This document shows, one piece after another, positions 51,818-59,811 of a DNA stretch of 64,000 nt. The notes below the pieces were generated by a model. The model made no database searches. It had not been told where the DNA came from and saw nothing but the letters and a program-made list of their open reading frames with translations. Positions within the stretch are counted from its first letter, which is position 1; each line of letters opens with the position of its first letter. Source of the stretch: Chryseobacterium oranimense (GTDB lineage: Bacteria > Bacteroidota > Bacteroidia > Flavobacteriales > Weeksellaceae). Location of the stretch: the NCBI RefSeq assembly GCF_025244725.1, contig NZ_CP104203.1, positions 2,170,001 through 2,234,000 on the forward strand. The letters run 5' to 3'. The translations under genes were made by a program, and so were the position numbers.

Positions 51818-53457
51818 TATTCTTCTGTGTTTTTCTTTCTGAACAGTTTTACGAAATATTCCCAACCGAAGAATAATATAAGGATCATGGCAGCAATCCA
51901 CCAGTATGAAGTTTTATTGGCTTCACCTGTATTGGTTGCTTTAAACATTCTCTCCCAACGGATCTTGAACGGAGCCTGATAAGAAGAGCTGCTGTCCTTG
52001 AATGCACCCTGAAGGCTCATCCATGTGAACATTGGCTTTCCTACAATATTTTCTTCGGGAACGAAACCAAAGAATCTTGCATCCAGTGAAGCATCTCTGT
52101 TATCTCCTACCATCATAAAGTAATCTTGCTTGATGGTATATTGGGTAGCTTCTTTACCATTGATGAAAATTTTTCCGTTTTTGTTTTCCAGACTGTTATG
52201 TTCATATTCTGAAATAATCCATCTGTATTCCGGTAAAGTTTCCTGATTAAGTGTTACAACATCTCCTTTTTTAGGAATTTTCAAAGGTCCGTACCAATCC
52301 TGATTCCAAGGTTTGTTGATCGGGAAAATAGACTGTGTAGTATCTATTTTTGTTTTTGCTTCGTCTTTATAATATACTGCTGCTTCACCTTTTGCCGTAA
52401 CATCTTCCTTCATGTCAATTACCTGAGGAAGCTGTTTGATTTCCTGAGCGGTTTTATCCGTCAGACCCTGAAAGGCATAAATATATCCTTTTTCTCCCTG
52501 AATCTCCTGTACAGGTAAGAATCCGTAAGTGTTGTATAATGCAGGAATATCCAGCTGGCTTCCGGTATTTACGATATACCTGTGCTGTACTTCCTGATCA
52601 CCTAATACTGTTTCTGGCTTTCCGTTAACGAAAAGTCTTCCGGCTCTCATTTCAAAAGTATCACCGGCAACAGCTACACATCTTTTAACATAAGGATCTT
52701 TCCTGTCGATCGCTGTATGTACAGAATCCTGAGGATAATTGAAGACCACCACATCATTTTTCTGAGGCTTATTGAACTGGAAAATTCTTGTATAAGGAAG
52801 TTTGATGCCATCTACATAGGATTTGGGATCATCTTTTGGATTTCCTTTCTGTCCTGTATCCATAATGGTTCCCTGAAGGAAAGGTATAGCTACAGGACGC
52901 ATTGGCATTCTGTATCCATAGCTCCATTTGTTCACGAAAAGGAAATCACCAACAAGAAGTGTTCTTTCCATAGATCCTGTAGGAATCCCGAAAGGCTGTG
53001 TTACAAAAACGTGGATAATAGTTGCAAATACAACCGCAAAAGTAATAGACCCAATGAATGTATCTTTCTTTTTTGAATTTTTTTCTTCGTCTGTCATAAA
53101 CAGATCATCAGCATTCTCATCTTCTATTTCCACATCTTTGGAATAGTTCACTGTAGCCATGTAAATAAACGGCAGGATGACCGTAAGAAGCTGGTTCTGG
53201 AAAAGACTTTTTCCAAATTTTTTCATTAAATAAATATGGAAAACAGACATCATAATAGGTCCCACTATCGGAAGGTAAGACAGAATAGCCCACCATTTCG
53301 GATGTTTTGTTTCCTTTAATATAATGAAGTAATTATAGAAAGGTATAAATGCAAATAAGGGACTGTACCCCATTTTTTTGAACAGTTTCCAAGTGGAAAT
53401 CCCCATCAGTAAAGACAAAATGAGAACATATACTGTATAAGTTAAAAAATAATTCAT
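51817..53457 (-). CDS. lepB: Signal peptidase I LepB, long Bacteroidota form
   Basis: A 546-residue signal peptidase I. N-terminal TM helices (about 4-25, 65-90 and others) precede the S26 domain. The catalytic Ser is in FGIPTGSMERTLLVGDFLF (about 159) and the Lys in DPYVKRCVAVAGD (about 255). A large insertion separates them from MVGDNRDASLDARFFGFVP (about 449). A C-terminal TM helix ends the protein. It removes signal peptides during secretion. It is followed, with one-base overlap, by an apparently inactive paralogue. Confidence 0.95.
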   Translation of the reverse strand: MNYFLTYTVYVLILSLLMGISTWKLFKKMGYSPLFAFIPFYNYFIILKETKHPKWWAILSYLPIVGPIMMSVFHIYLMKKFGKSLFQNQLLTVILPFIYMATVNYSKDVEIEDENADDLFMTDEEKNSKKKDTFIGSITFAVVFATIIHVFVTQPFGIPTGSMERTLLVGDFLFVNKWSYGYRMPMRPVAIPFLQGTIMDTGQKGNPKDDPKSYVDGIKLPYTRIFQFNKPQKNDVVVFNYPQDSVHTAIDRKDPYVKRCVAVAGDTFEMRAGRLFVNGKPETVLGDQEVQHRYIVNTGSQLDIPALYNTYGFLPVQEIQGEKGYIYAFQGLTDKTAQEIKQLPQVIDMKEDVTAKGEAAVYYKDEAKTKIDTTQSIFPINKPWNQDWYGPLKIPKKGDVVTLNQETLPEYRWIISEYEHNSLENKNGKIFINGKEATQYTIKQDYFMMVGDNRDASLDARFFGFVPEENIVGKPMFTWMSLQGAFKDSSSSYQAPFKIRWERMFKATNTGEANKTSYWWIAAMILILFFGWEYFVKLFRKKNTEE

Positions 53458-53483
53458 AGTTTTTTTGTGCCTATTCTAAGTAT

Positions 53484-53514
53484 ATAAATGATAAATGATG
53501 AGTAATAAATGATT
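53484..53514. repeat. Short AAATGAT-type tandem repeat
   Basis: ATAAATGATAAATGATGAG and related units, between dapB and lepB; similar stretches occur near 8428, 55902 and 61824. Confidence 0.5.
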
Positions 53515-53588
53515 ACAGCGTTCTGCTATTTTTAATTTACTATTCATCATTTTTTTATTGGTATGCAATTTAAAGAATTTGTTACAAA

Positions 53589-54290
53589 TTAAAGTCCTAA
53601 AACGTCTTTCATGGTGAAGTTTCCTTTTTTGTCTTTAATCCACTCTGCAGCGACTACAGCTCCGAGGGCAAATCCGTTTCTGTTGAATGCCATATGTTTT
53701 AGTTCAATTTCGTCTACTTCGCTTTTGTAATAAACGCTATGGGTACCCGGAACCTCATCTTCACGGATGGCAAAGATTCCAAGTTCTTTTCCCTGGGTTT
53801 CTTCCAGTTTCCAGGCATTAAATTTAGGGTTATTTTTGATGATTCCTTCAGCTATAGAAATTGCCGTTCCACTGGGAGCATCTTTTTTGTGGATATGATG
53901 AATTTCTTCCAGCTGGCAAGAGTATTCATCCACATTTTTCATGATTTCGGCGACTTTTTCGTTCAGTGCAAAAAATAAATTGACACCCAGGCTAAAATTT
54001 GAGCCGTATAAGAATGCGCTGTCATGATCTACAGCCATTTTTTCAACTTTTTCTTTTTTCTCCAGCCATCCTGTGGTTCCGCAGATTACCGGAATTTTAT
54101 TTTCAAGACATGCTTTGATATTATCATATGCAGCTTCAGGAAGTGAAAACTCGATTGCCACATCGGCATTATTAAGGTTTTCGGCTGTTGGAGTTTCTTT
54201 CAGGCGGGCTACTATTTCGTGGCCTCTCTTTTGGGCAATTTCATCAATAATCTTCCCCATTTTACCGTATCCAACTAATGCTATTCTCAT
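53589..54290 (-). CDS. dapB: 4-hydroxy-tetrahydrodipicolinate reductase DapB
   Basis: A 233-residue enzyme of lysine/meso-diaminopimelate synthesis. It has NAD(P) motif ALVGYGKMGKIID at the N-terminus, the catalytic HHIHKKDAPSGTA motif (about 140) and GTTGW. Usual length. In the parAB-DUF5683-dapB-lepB series, whose gene order is conserved in Bacteroidota. Confidence 0.96.
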   Translation of the reverse strand: MRIALVGYGKMGKIIDEIAQKRGHEIVARLKETPTAENLNNADVAIEFSLPEAAYDNIKACLENKIPVICGTTGWLEKKEKVEKMAVDHDSAFLYGSNFSLGVNLFFALNEKVAEIMKNVDEYSCQLEEIHHIHKKDAPSGTAISIAEGIIKNNPKFNAWKLEETQGKELGIFAIREDEVPGTHSVYYKSEVDEIELKHMAFNRNGFALGAVVAAEWIKDKKGNFTMKDVLGL

Positions 54291-54346
54291 ATGATATTTT
54301 ATTTAAATCTATGAACTTTTCAGTTCAGATGATGTGTATTATTATT

Positions 54347-55006
54347 TTAAAATCTGTAACTTAAGCTTAAACCTGTTTTCGGGGTAGAAAACCCATACTG
54401 ATCCTGAATCACTGTAGGATTAAAGCTAAGATCCGGATCGTGGCGGCTTTCATAAAGATGGGCATCTACTACAGCATCTACAATGTTCAGAATGTAGATA
54501 AGACCTGTAATGGCAATGGCGTAATCTCTTTGTCTTTTGTATCTGTCCTGTGCGTTTCCGAAAGCTTTTTTATCCAGCCAGGGATGACTGTCTACAAATT
54601 CATTAGGAGTTCCGTTAAGTTTTGCAATATAATATTCCCTGTATTTTTTGTACTGGTTGTTACTCCAGAGCGTGTATCCGATACCGGCTCCTACAGCTCC
54701 CCATACAATAGGAATTTTGATATATTTTTTATTGTAGTACTGCCCCAGACCAGGAAGTACGGCGGAGTACAGTCCGGCTCTCGTAGGATTGAGCTTGACG
54801 GTTTTTCTGGTAGGACCATTTGCATTTTCAAGATCTTCAATAATCTTCGCTTCCGATTTTACAGGTTTTGCTGTAGATTTTACTGTTTTAGTAACTACGG
54901 CACTATCCTTTGGAAGAGGTTCTGCACGAATCGTATCGCCGGGAGTAACCTGCGAATAGGTGAAAGCAAAAATGCACAAAAAGAATGTGAAAAATAATTT
55001 ATTCAT
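54347..55006 (-). CDS. DUF5683 membrane protein
   Basis: A 219-residue protein with a signal peptide (MNKLFFTFFLCIFAFTYSQ). The DUF5683 core TRAGLYSAVLPGLGQYYNKKYIKIPIVWGAVGAGIGYTLW (about 75-112) contains a TM helix and a second TM follows near 170. Function unknown. Its stop side lies between dapB and parB in a conserved cluster; its start codon overlaps the parB stop by one base. Confidence 0.88.
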   Translation of the reverse strand: MNKLFFTFFLCIFAFTYSQVTPGDTIRAEPLPKDSAVVTKTVKSTAKPVKSEAKIIEDLENANGPTRKTVKLNPTRAGLYSAVLPGLGQYYNKKYIKIPIVWGAVGAGIGYTLWSNNQYKKYREYYIAKLNGTPNEFVDSHPWLDKKAFGNAQDRYKRQRDYAIAITGLIYILNIVDAVVDAHLYESRHDPDLSFNPTVIQDQYGFSTPKTGLSLSYRF

Positions 55007-55896
55007 TATTTAATGTGGGATAAAATATACTCCAGTTCTTCTTCATTTTTGAAGTCCAGGAGAATTTTACCTTTTTTTCCGTTTCCGGAGGTTTTGATTT
55101 CTACTTTTACATCTAAAATATCAGCAATCGTTTTTTGTGCTCTCTTATAATTGTTGGAAAGCTCAGTATTCACTTTTTTTGCTGCCGGTGATTTAGGATT
55201 TTTCAATGCTGTTGCAGCCTGTTCAGCCTGGCGTACATTGAGTTTTTCTTTGATGATCAGATCAAATAAGGTCTGCTGATGCTCTTCATTTTCAAGACTG
55301 ATGATGGCTCTTCCGTGTCCTGCAGAAATTTCACCGCTTCTGATGGCATTCTGAATATCAGGATTCAACCTTAAGAGCCTGATGGAATTGGTAATGGTAC
55401 TTCTGTCCTTTCCCACTCTCTGGCTCAGGTTTTCCTGGGTAAGACCGATCTCGTCCAAAAGTCTCTGATACGTCAGGGCAATCTCAATAGCATCAAGATC
55501 TTCTCTCTGAATATTTTCAACAAGAGCCATTTCCAGAAGCTCCTGGTCATTTACTAAACGGATATAAGCAGGAACTGTCGGCAGACCGGCAATTTTACTG
55601 GCACGGTAACGTCTTTCCCCTGATATGATTTCGAATTTCTCTCCGTCTTTCCTTAAAGTAATCGGCTGGATTACCCCCAGGTTTTTAATTGACAGGGCAA
55701 GTTCGTTTAACGCTTTTTCGTCAAAATAAGTTCTCGGCTGGGTGGGATTCGGATAAATATCTTCAAGGGCTACCTCTACGATATTTCCTACAAACTTGTC
55801 TGCTCCTTCATCAGTAGCGGAGTTGACACTCGCTTTGGATTCAGCACTCAAGATGGCGCCCAAACCACGTCCCATAGCTCTTTTTTTGTCCTTCAT
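55006..55896 (-). CDS. parB: Chromosome partitioning protein ParB
   Basis: A 296-residue ParB: N-terminal nuclease-like/CTPase domain (NPTQPRTYFDEKALNELALSI, EIISGERRYRASKIAGL), the helix-turn-helix LTQENLSQRVGKDRSTITNSIRLL (about 150-175), and a C-terminal dimerisation domain. It loads on parS and drives origin segregation with ParA. No parS sequence (TGTTTCACGTGAAACA) is seen in this window. Confidence 0.95.
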   Translation of the reverse strand: MKDKKRAMGRGLGAILSAESKASVNSATDEGADKFVGNIVEVALEDIYPNPTQPRTYFDEKALNELALSIKNLGVIQPITLRKDGEKFEIISGERRYRASKIAGLPTVPAYIRLVNDQELLEMALVENIQREDLDAIEIALTYQRLLDEIGLTQENLSQRVGKDRSTITNSIRLLRLNPDIQNAIRSGEISAGHGRAIISLENEEHQQTLFDLIIKEKLNVRQAEQAATALKNPKSPAAKKVNTELSNNYKRAQKTIADILDVKVEIKTSGNGKKGKILLDFKNEEELEYILSHIK

Positions 55897-55901
55897 ATAT
55901 A

Positions 55902-55932
55902 TAATTGATAAATGATGATTGATAAGTGATGG
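55902..55932. repeat. Short AAATGAT-type tandem repeat between parA and parB
   Basis: AATTGATAAATGATGATTG followed by another GATAAGTGATGG unit, similar to the stretches at 8428 and 53484. Confidence 0.5.
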
Positions 55933-55966
55933 TGCTCATTCACTTATGAGTGCATTTATTATTAAA

Positions 55967-56740
55967 TTAATTTTTTACTAAATTTTCGTTTTTCAATAAA
56001 ACCTCTTCAGCGAGCTGAATATACTGAATTGCTCCTTTGCTTTCCGCATCATAATTCAGGATACTTTCCCCGAAGCTAGGCGCTTCGCTCAACCTTACGT
56101 TTCTGCTGATGATGGTTTCAAAAACCATGTCAGGGAAGTGAGAATTCACTTCTTCCACCACCTGGTTGGATAATCTTAATCTGCTATCATACATCGTAAG
56201 AAGCAGACCTTCTATACCAAGATCTTTATTGTGGATTTTCTGTACGTTTTTAATGGTATTCAAAAGCTTACCAAGTCCTTCCAATGCAAAATATTCACAC
56301 TGAATCGGGATAATTACTGAGTCTGCCGCAGTAAGTGCATTCACTGTAATAAGTCCTAAACTCGGTGCACAGTCTATAATGATATAATCATAATCATTCC
56401 TCACTTCTGCCAATGCTTTTTTCAGCATATACTCACGGTTTTCCTTATCCACGAGCTCAATTTCCGCTGCTACCAGGTCAATATGAGAAGGAATGATATC
56501 CAGATTAGGACTGGCAGTTCTTTTGATACAGGTTCTTGTATCTGCACTGTGCTCCAGAAGATTATATGTGGAGTACTGAACATCTTCCACTCCCAAACCT
56601 GAGGTTGCATTTGCCTGAGGATCAGCATCAATGATCAATATTCTTTTTTCCAATACCCCCAATGCAGCTGCAAGGTTTACAGCCGTGGTAGTTTTTCCTA
56701 CTCCTCCTTTTTGATTAGCGATACCTATGATTTTTGCCAT
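55967..56740 (-). CDS. parA: Chromosome partitioning ATPase ParA
   Basis: About 257 residues from MAKIIGIANQKGGVGKTTTAVNLAAAL, the deviant Walker A of ParA/Soj. Walker B is IIIDCAPSLGLITVNAL. The ORF is open to 56860, but the usual N-terminus begins at 56740. The protein moves ParB-parS complexes. First gene of the parAB-DUF5683-dapB-lepB-lepB2-wbqC series. Confidence 0.96.
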   Translation of the reverse strand: MAKIIGIANQKGGVGKTTTAVNLAAALGVLEKRILIIDADPQANATSGLGVEDVQYSTYNLLEHSADTRTCIKRTASPNLDIIPSHIDLVAAEIELVDKENREYMLKKALAEVRNDYDYIIIDCAPSLGLITVNALTAADSVIIPIQCEYFALEGLGKLLNTIKNVQKIHNKDLGIEGLLLTMYDSRLRLSNQVVEEVNSHFPDMVFETIISRNVRLSEAPSFGESILNYDAESKGAIQYIQLAEEVLLKNENLVKN

Positions 56741-56842
56741 TATTAGAACTTTAGGTTTCAAAAATACACTTTTTTCTTTGCTCCCGATGAGTAGCGAAAT
56801 CCAAAATTGAGTTAAAGTATTGTTAATAAACAGTTTAACGAT

Positions 56843-56882
56843 TAAAAAAATTATCCACAAAAAAAATTCTTTGTGGATAACT
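56843..56882 (-). terminator. Terminator with two inverted DnaA-box sequences
   Basis: TTATCCACA at 56851-56859 and TGTGGATAA at 56872-56880 form a stem around a 12-base A/T loop, with T7 after it on the minus strand. It follows the TonB gene and precedes parA. Each arm is also an exact match to the consensus DnaA box. Confidence 0.75.
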
Positions 56883-56906
56883 ATTTAAGATTGGTTTTAA
56901 ACCTAA

Positions 56907-57746
56907 TTATTCAAAGTTCATGGTGATCGGAAATTTGAAATAACTTCTTACAGCATCACCTTGCTTATTTAGGCCTGGTTTCCATTTCCCTTTAATATTC
57001 TTGATCGTTCTGATTGCTTCATTATTAAACTCCGCACTTCCTCCGTTTGCTTTTATTCCAGAAATAGACCCGTCAATTTCAACTACGAAAGTAATTGTAG
57101 TTTTCATCACTCCATCTGTACCCTCAAAAGCCGAACCATCAAAATTATTCATTACTTTATTTCTGAAAGAGTTAATTCCTCCTTCATAAGCAGCTTCTAC
57201 AGCCAAATCTCCCCCACTCACAATTTTATTTTTATCAACGGTCGGTGTTGTTGGAACCGTAGTTACCGGGCCGCTTACTATTACCGGAGCCGGCGGAAGA
57301 TACCTGTCAGGTTTTACAGGATCTCCTTTAGAGTCATCTGTTAAACCCGGAGCTGCATCCTGAGGCTTAGTTTGTTTAATCGGTTCTATTGCATCCTTGA
57401 TTGGTGTTGGAACAGAAGTATCAAACTGCTTTGTATGTGGAGGTGTAACGGGCTGAACCGGTTTTATAATTTCAACGGGTGGCCTCTCTATTGGATCAAC
57501 TTTCTTCAGTTTGATCACTACCGGAGGACCGTCCTTAGGCACATGTACAGATGGCTCGCTTCTAAATGCCGAAATCACAAACGGCGTTATAGAAATAGCG
57601 GCCAATAAACTAACCCCTACAAAAAGGGCTTTCGTCAGTATTTTATCTGATTCATTTCTTAATACATAAGCACCATATTCTTTGTTGCGGTGCTCAAAAA
57701 GAACTTCGTTGAAACGAAATTCCTGGTTTTGATTTAGGTGTTTCAT
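56907..57746 (-). CDS. TonB-family energy transducer
   Basis: About 279 residues. The N-terminus (MKHLNQNQEFRFNEVLFEHRNKEYGAYVLR) is the usual Bacteroidota TonB cytosolic tail. One TM helix follows (about 38-58), then a Pro-rich periplasmic linker (about 75-165) and a C-terminal TonB domain (TTITFVVEIDGSISGIKANGG, about 205-279). It transmits proton-motive force to an outer-membrane transporter or other partner; no ExbB/ExbD or receptor adjoins. Confidence 0.92.
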   Translation of the reverse strand: MKHLNQNQEFRFNEVLFEHRNKEYGAYVLRNESDKILTKALFVGVSLLAAISITPFVISAFRSEPSVHVPKDGPPVVIKLKKVDPIERPPVEIIKPVQPVTPPHTKQFDTSVPTPIKDAIEPIKQTKPQDAAPGLTDDSKGDPVKPDRYLPPAPVIVSGPVTTVPTTPTVDKNKIVSGGDLAVEAAYEGGINSFRNKVMNNFDGSAFEGTDGVMKTTITFVVEIDGSISGIKANGGSAEFNNEAIRTIKNIKGKWKPGLNKQGDAVRSYFKFPITMNFE

Positions 57747-58126
57747 CACTATTAAATATTTAAACTGTTAAAATCAGTGATTATTAGTTTTTGTGTTCTT
57801 ATCGATAAGTATTGTTTCGATATCAAAATATTTGCCAGAATTTTATCAAAACATCAATATTTTAAAAAATATTATAAGAAAATAAAAACTTTAACATTCT
57901 AATCAGTCATAAATATTCAAAAGAAAACCATATTTCATTTTATTATTCGCAAAAAATCAATCTTAAATTACAAAATATTCACCATAAAATTAAAAATAGT
58001 AAAAACCCCATTCAAAAACAGGAAAATCACTGATGAATTAATTTCAAAACCAGAATACATTTGTATCGTAGAAAATCGGGGACGCTGAAAACCTTAAAGA
58101 GTAAGCAACTAAAAATACTTATAACT
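57747..58126. promoter_or_regulatory. AT-rich divergent region before the 58-kb cluster
   Basis: A 380-bp gene-free region, very AT-rich, with no strong repeats. The box TACATTTG at 58056-58063 is the likely -7 element of the rightward cluster. Confidence 0.5.
58056..58063 (+). promoter_or_regulatory. Candidate -7 box of the three-gene cluster
   Basis: TACATTTG fits TAnnTTTG, 64 bp before the ATG at 58127. No clear -33 TTG. Confidence 0.5.
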
Positions 58127-59728
58127 ATGCCAACTTTAACACAAGAAGCAAAAACAACTTCATTAATGAGCATGCTTTTAAAGCAGGTTTACGACACATT
58201 AACCAACGGAGGAAATCCTGAATATCTGGGAACTGATGATTTTATAGCATTTGATCCGGTAGGGATTACATTATCGGAAGATACTTTCGATTATGCACTG
58301 AACGGATTGTTCGGTGATGCTCCTTCACCTAAACCAATGCTGGACGGAACAGGAAAACCTATTCTGGACGCCAACGGAAATCCTAAAATAGATATGGAAG
58401 CTTACCAAACTGCTCTTTCCAACAGTAAATTCAAAAAATATCTTCAGATGGAACAGTTTGCTGCAATGGTAGATTCAGTACCTTCTCATTTGCCGCCGCT
58501 TACTGAAGACGGAAAAGGAAGAGCCATTACCATTATGACCGATTCCGAAAAAAAGGTTTCCAAAGTATATGAGGATCTTTTGCAGTGGTCTGTAGTGGTA
58601 GACACAGATTTTGATCAGAAAGTAGAAAAGAAACTGGGATCTCTTAGAGACAAATTATTCAAAATAAAAAAGGTGAAAAATCCTGATTTTGATGAAAATG
58701 CTCCGGTAGATGACCTGAACAAGCCTGAGCTGATCCATACATTTGTAGCACCTACTTATGCAAAATATGTAGAGTACCAGATGAAGTATTATGATATCGT
58801 GGATGCCAATAACGAAATCAGAACTGCTGCGGACAATGGGGATACCGATGCAATGGCCAAAATATCCATTGACGGAAAAAATATGAAAAAGCGTGAAGAC
58901 GCTGCTTTGAAGGCCTGGCAATCTTTAGGTTATAAAGAAGCTGTAGAAAGAATTCAGAATTATCTGAGCGAGATTGAGGAAAAGCATATGCTGGTAATCA
59001 AGAAAAGAATCCAGGCAGAGTTCAGAAACAGCCAGAGAACAAGAATTTTAGACTATACGAACTATTCTCCATGTATCCCGGTAGCAGCCAATGCATTGAG
59101 AGAGTCAAAAGGCTGGCCGGAAATTTCTATATCACAGGGAAAATCAAATTACGATTATTCCAAGACCATTCATAACTGGAGTGCTGCAGGAGGTTTCAGC
59201 ATGGGATTATTTTCCATTGGAGCAAAAGGAGGAGGAAAAAATGAGAAAACCCAGATCAACTCCGATTATTCCAGCATGAATATCTCTTTCAAAATCGGAA
59301 AGGTAAAAGTAGAAAGAGGGTGGTTCAATCAGCAGTTTATAGAATCCAAATACTGGAAACTTCATGAGCAGTCTCCACAGACACTGAACGGCGATATGAT
59401 CAGCGATGGAAACGGAAAAGGATTAATGCCATCCATCATCACAGAGCTGATTATTGCCAAAGACGTTTCCCTGGACTTCAAAGACAGCAGCTCTGCTTAT
59501 ACTGATGTTAAAAATTCCGTATCCGCAGGAGGTGCTGTAGGAATAGGACCTTTCGTCATCGGCGGAAACTACAGCTACGATAATCAGAATGTAAAATCCA
59601 GCTATGACTGGGATGGTAAAAAGCTGATCTCAAAAGGAATTTACATTATCGGTTACAAATGCCACATCGTACCGAAATCTCCAAACCCGAACCCTGAAAT
59701 TAAAAAATGGGCAGACGGAAAATCATAG
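58127..59728 (+). CDS. Unrecognised large protein A of the 58-kb cluster
   Basis: About 533 residues from MPTLTQEAKTTSLMSMLL; no signal peptide. No known family recognised. It has a helical central part (about 110-300) with long Lys/Glu-rich stretches. The C-terminal third contains a module (about 385-480) with VKVERGWFNQQFIESKYW, a MPSIITELIIAKDVSLDF strand pair, and a Gly/Ser-rich AGGAVGIGPFVIGGNYSY stretch. The same module occurs in the next gene. Followed by a putative structural or effector partner and a muramidase. A role in a phage-like or secreted particle or in T6SS is possible but unproven. Confidence 0.75.
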   Translation: MPTLTQEAKTTSLMSMLLKQVYDTLTNGGNPEYLGTDDFIAFDPVGITLSEDTFDYALNGLFGDAPSPKPMLDGTGKPILDANGNPKIDMEAYQTALSNSKFKKYLQMEQFAAMVDSVPSHLPPLTEDGKGRAITIMTDSEKKVSKVYEDLLQWSVVVDTDFDQKVEKKLGSLRDKLFKIKKVKNPDFDENAPVDDLNKPELIHTFVAPTYAKYVEYQMKYYDIVDANNEIRTAADNGDTDAMAKISIDGKNMKKREDAALKAWQSLGYKEAVERIQNYLSEIEEKHMLVIKKRIQAEFRNSQRTRILDYTNYSPCIPVAANALRESKGWPEISISQGKSNYDYSKTIHNWSAAGGFSMGLFSIGAKGGGKNEKTQINSDYSSMNISFKIGKVKVERGWFNQQFIESKYWKLHEQSPQTLNGDMISDGNGKGLMPSIITELIIAKDVSLDFKDSSSAYTDVKNSVSAGGAVGIGPFVIGGNYSYDNQNVKSSYDWDGKKLISKGIYIIGYKCHIVPKSPNPNPEIKKWADGKS

Positions 59729-59755
59729 TCAGATAACTTATATCCTTCTCAATAG

Positions 59756-59788
59756 AATAACCGGTGGAAGTTTTTTCTGCCGGTTATT
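59756..59788 (+). terminator. Hairpin between the two large cluster genes
   Basis: AATAACCGG and CCGGTTATT around a 15-base loop, without a long T-tract. It may attenuate rather than end transcription. Confidence 0.5.
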
Positions 59789-59811
59789 CACCTAAACTAA
59801 AAACGATAACC

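Noticed and set aside
55006..56740. A parS site near parAB
   Set aside because: I looked for TGTTTCACGTGAAACA-like sequence in the window and found none.
56851..56880. Calling this locus the replication origin
   Set aside because: Only two inverted boxes that form a terminator stem, no DUE or dnaA gene; insufficient.
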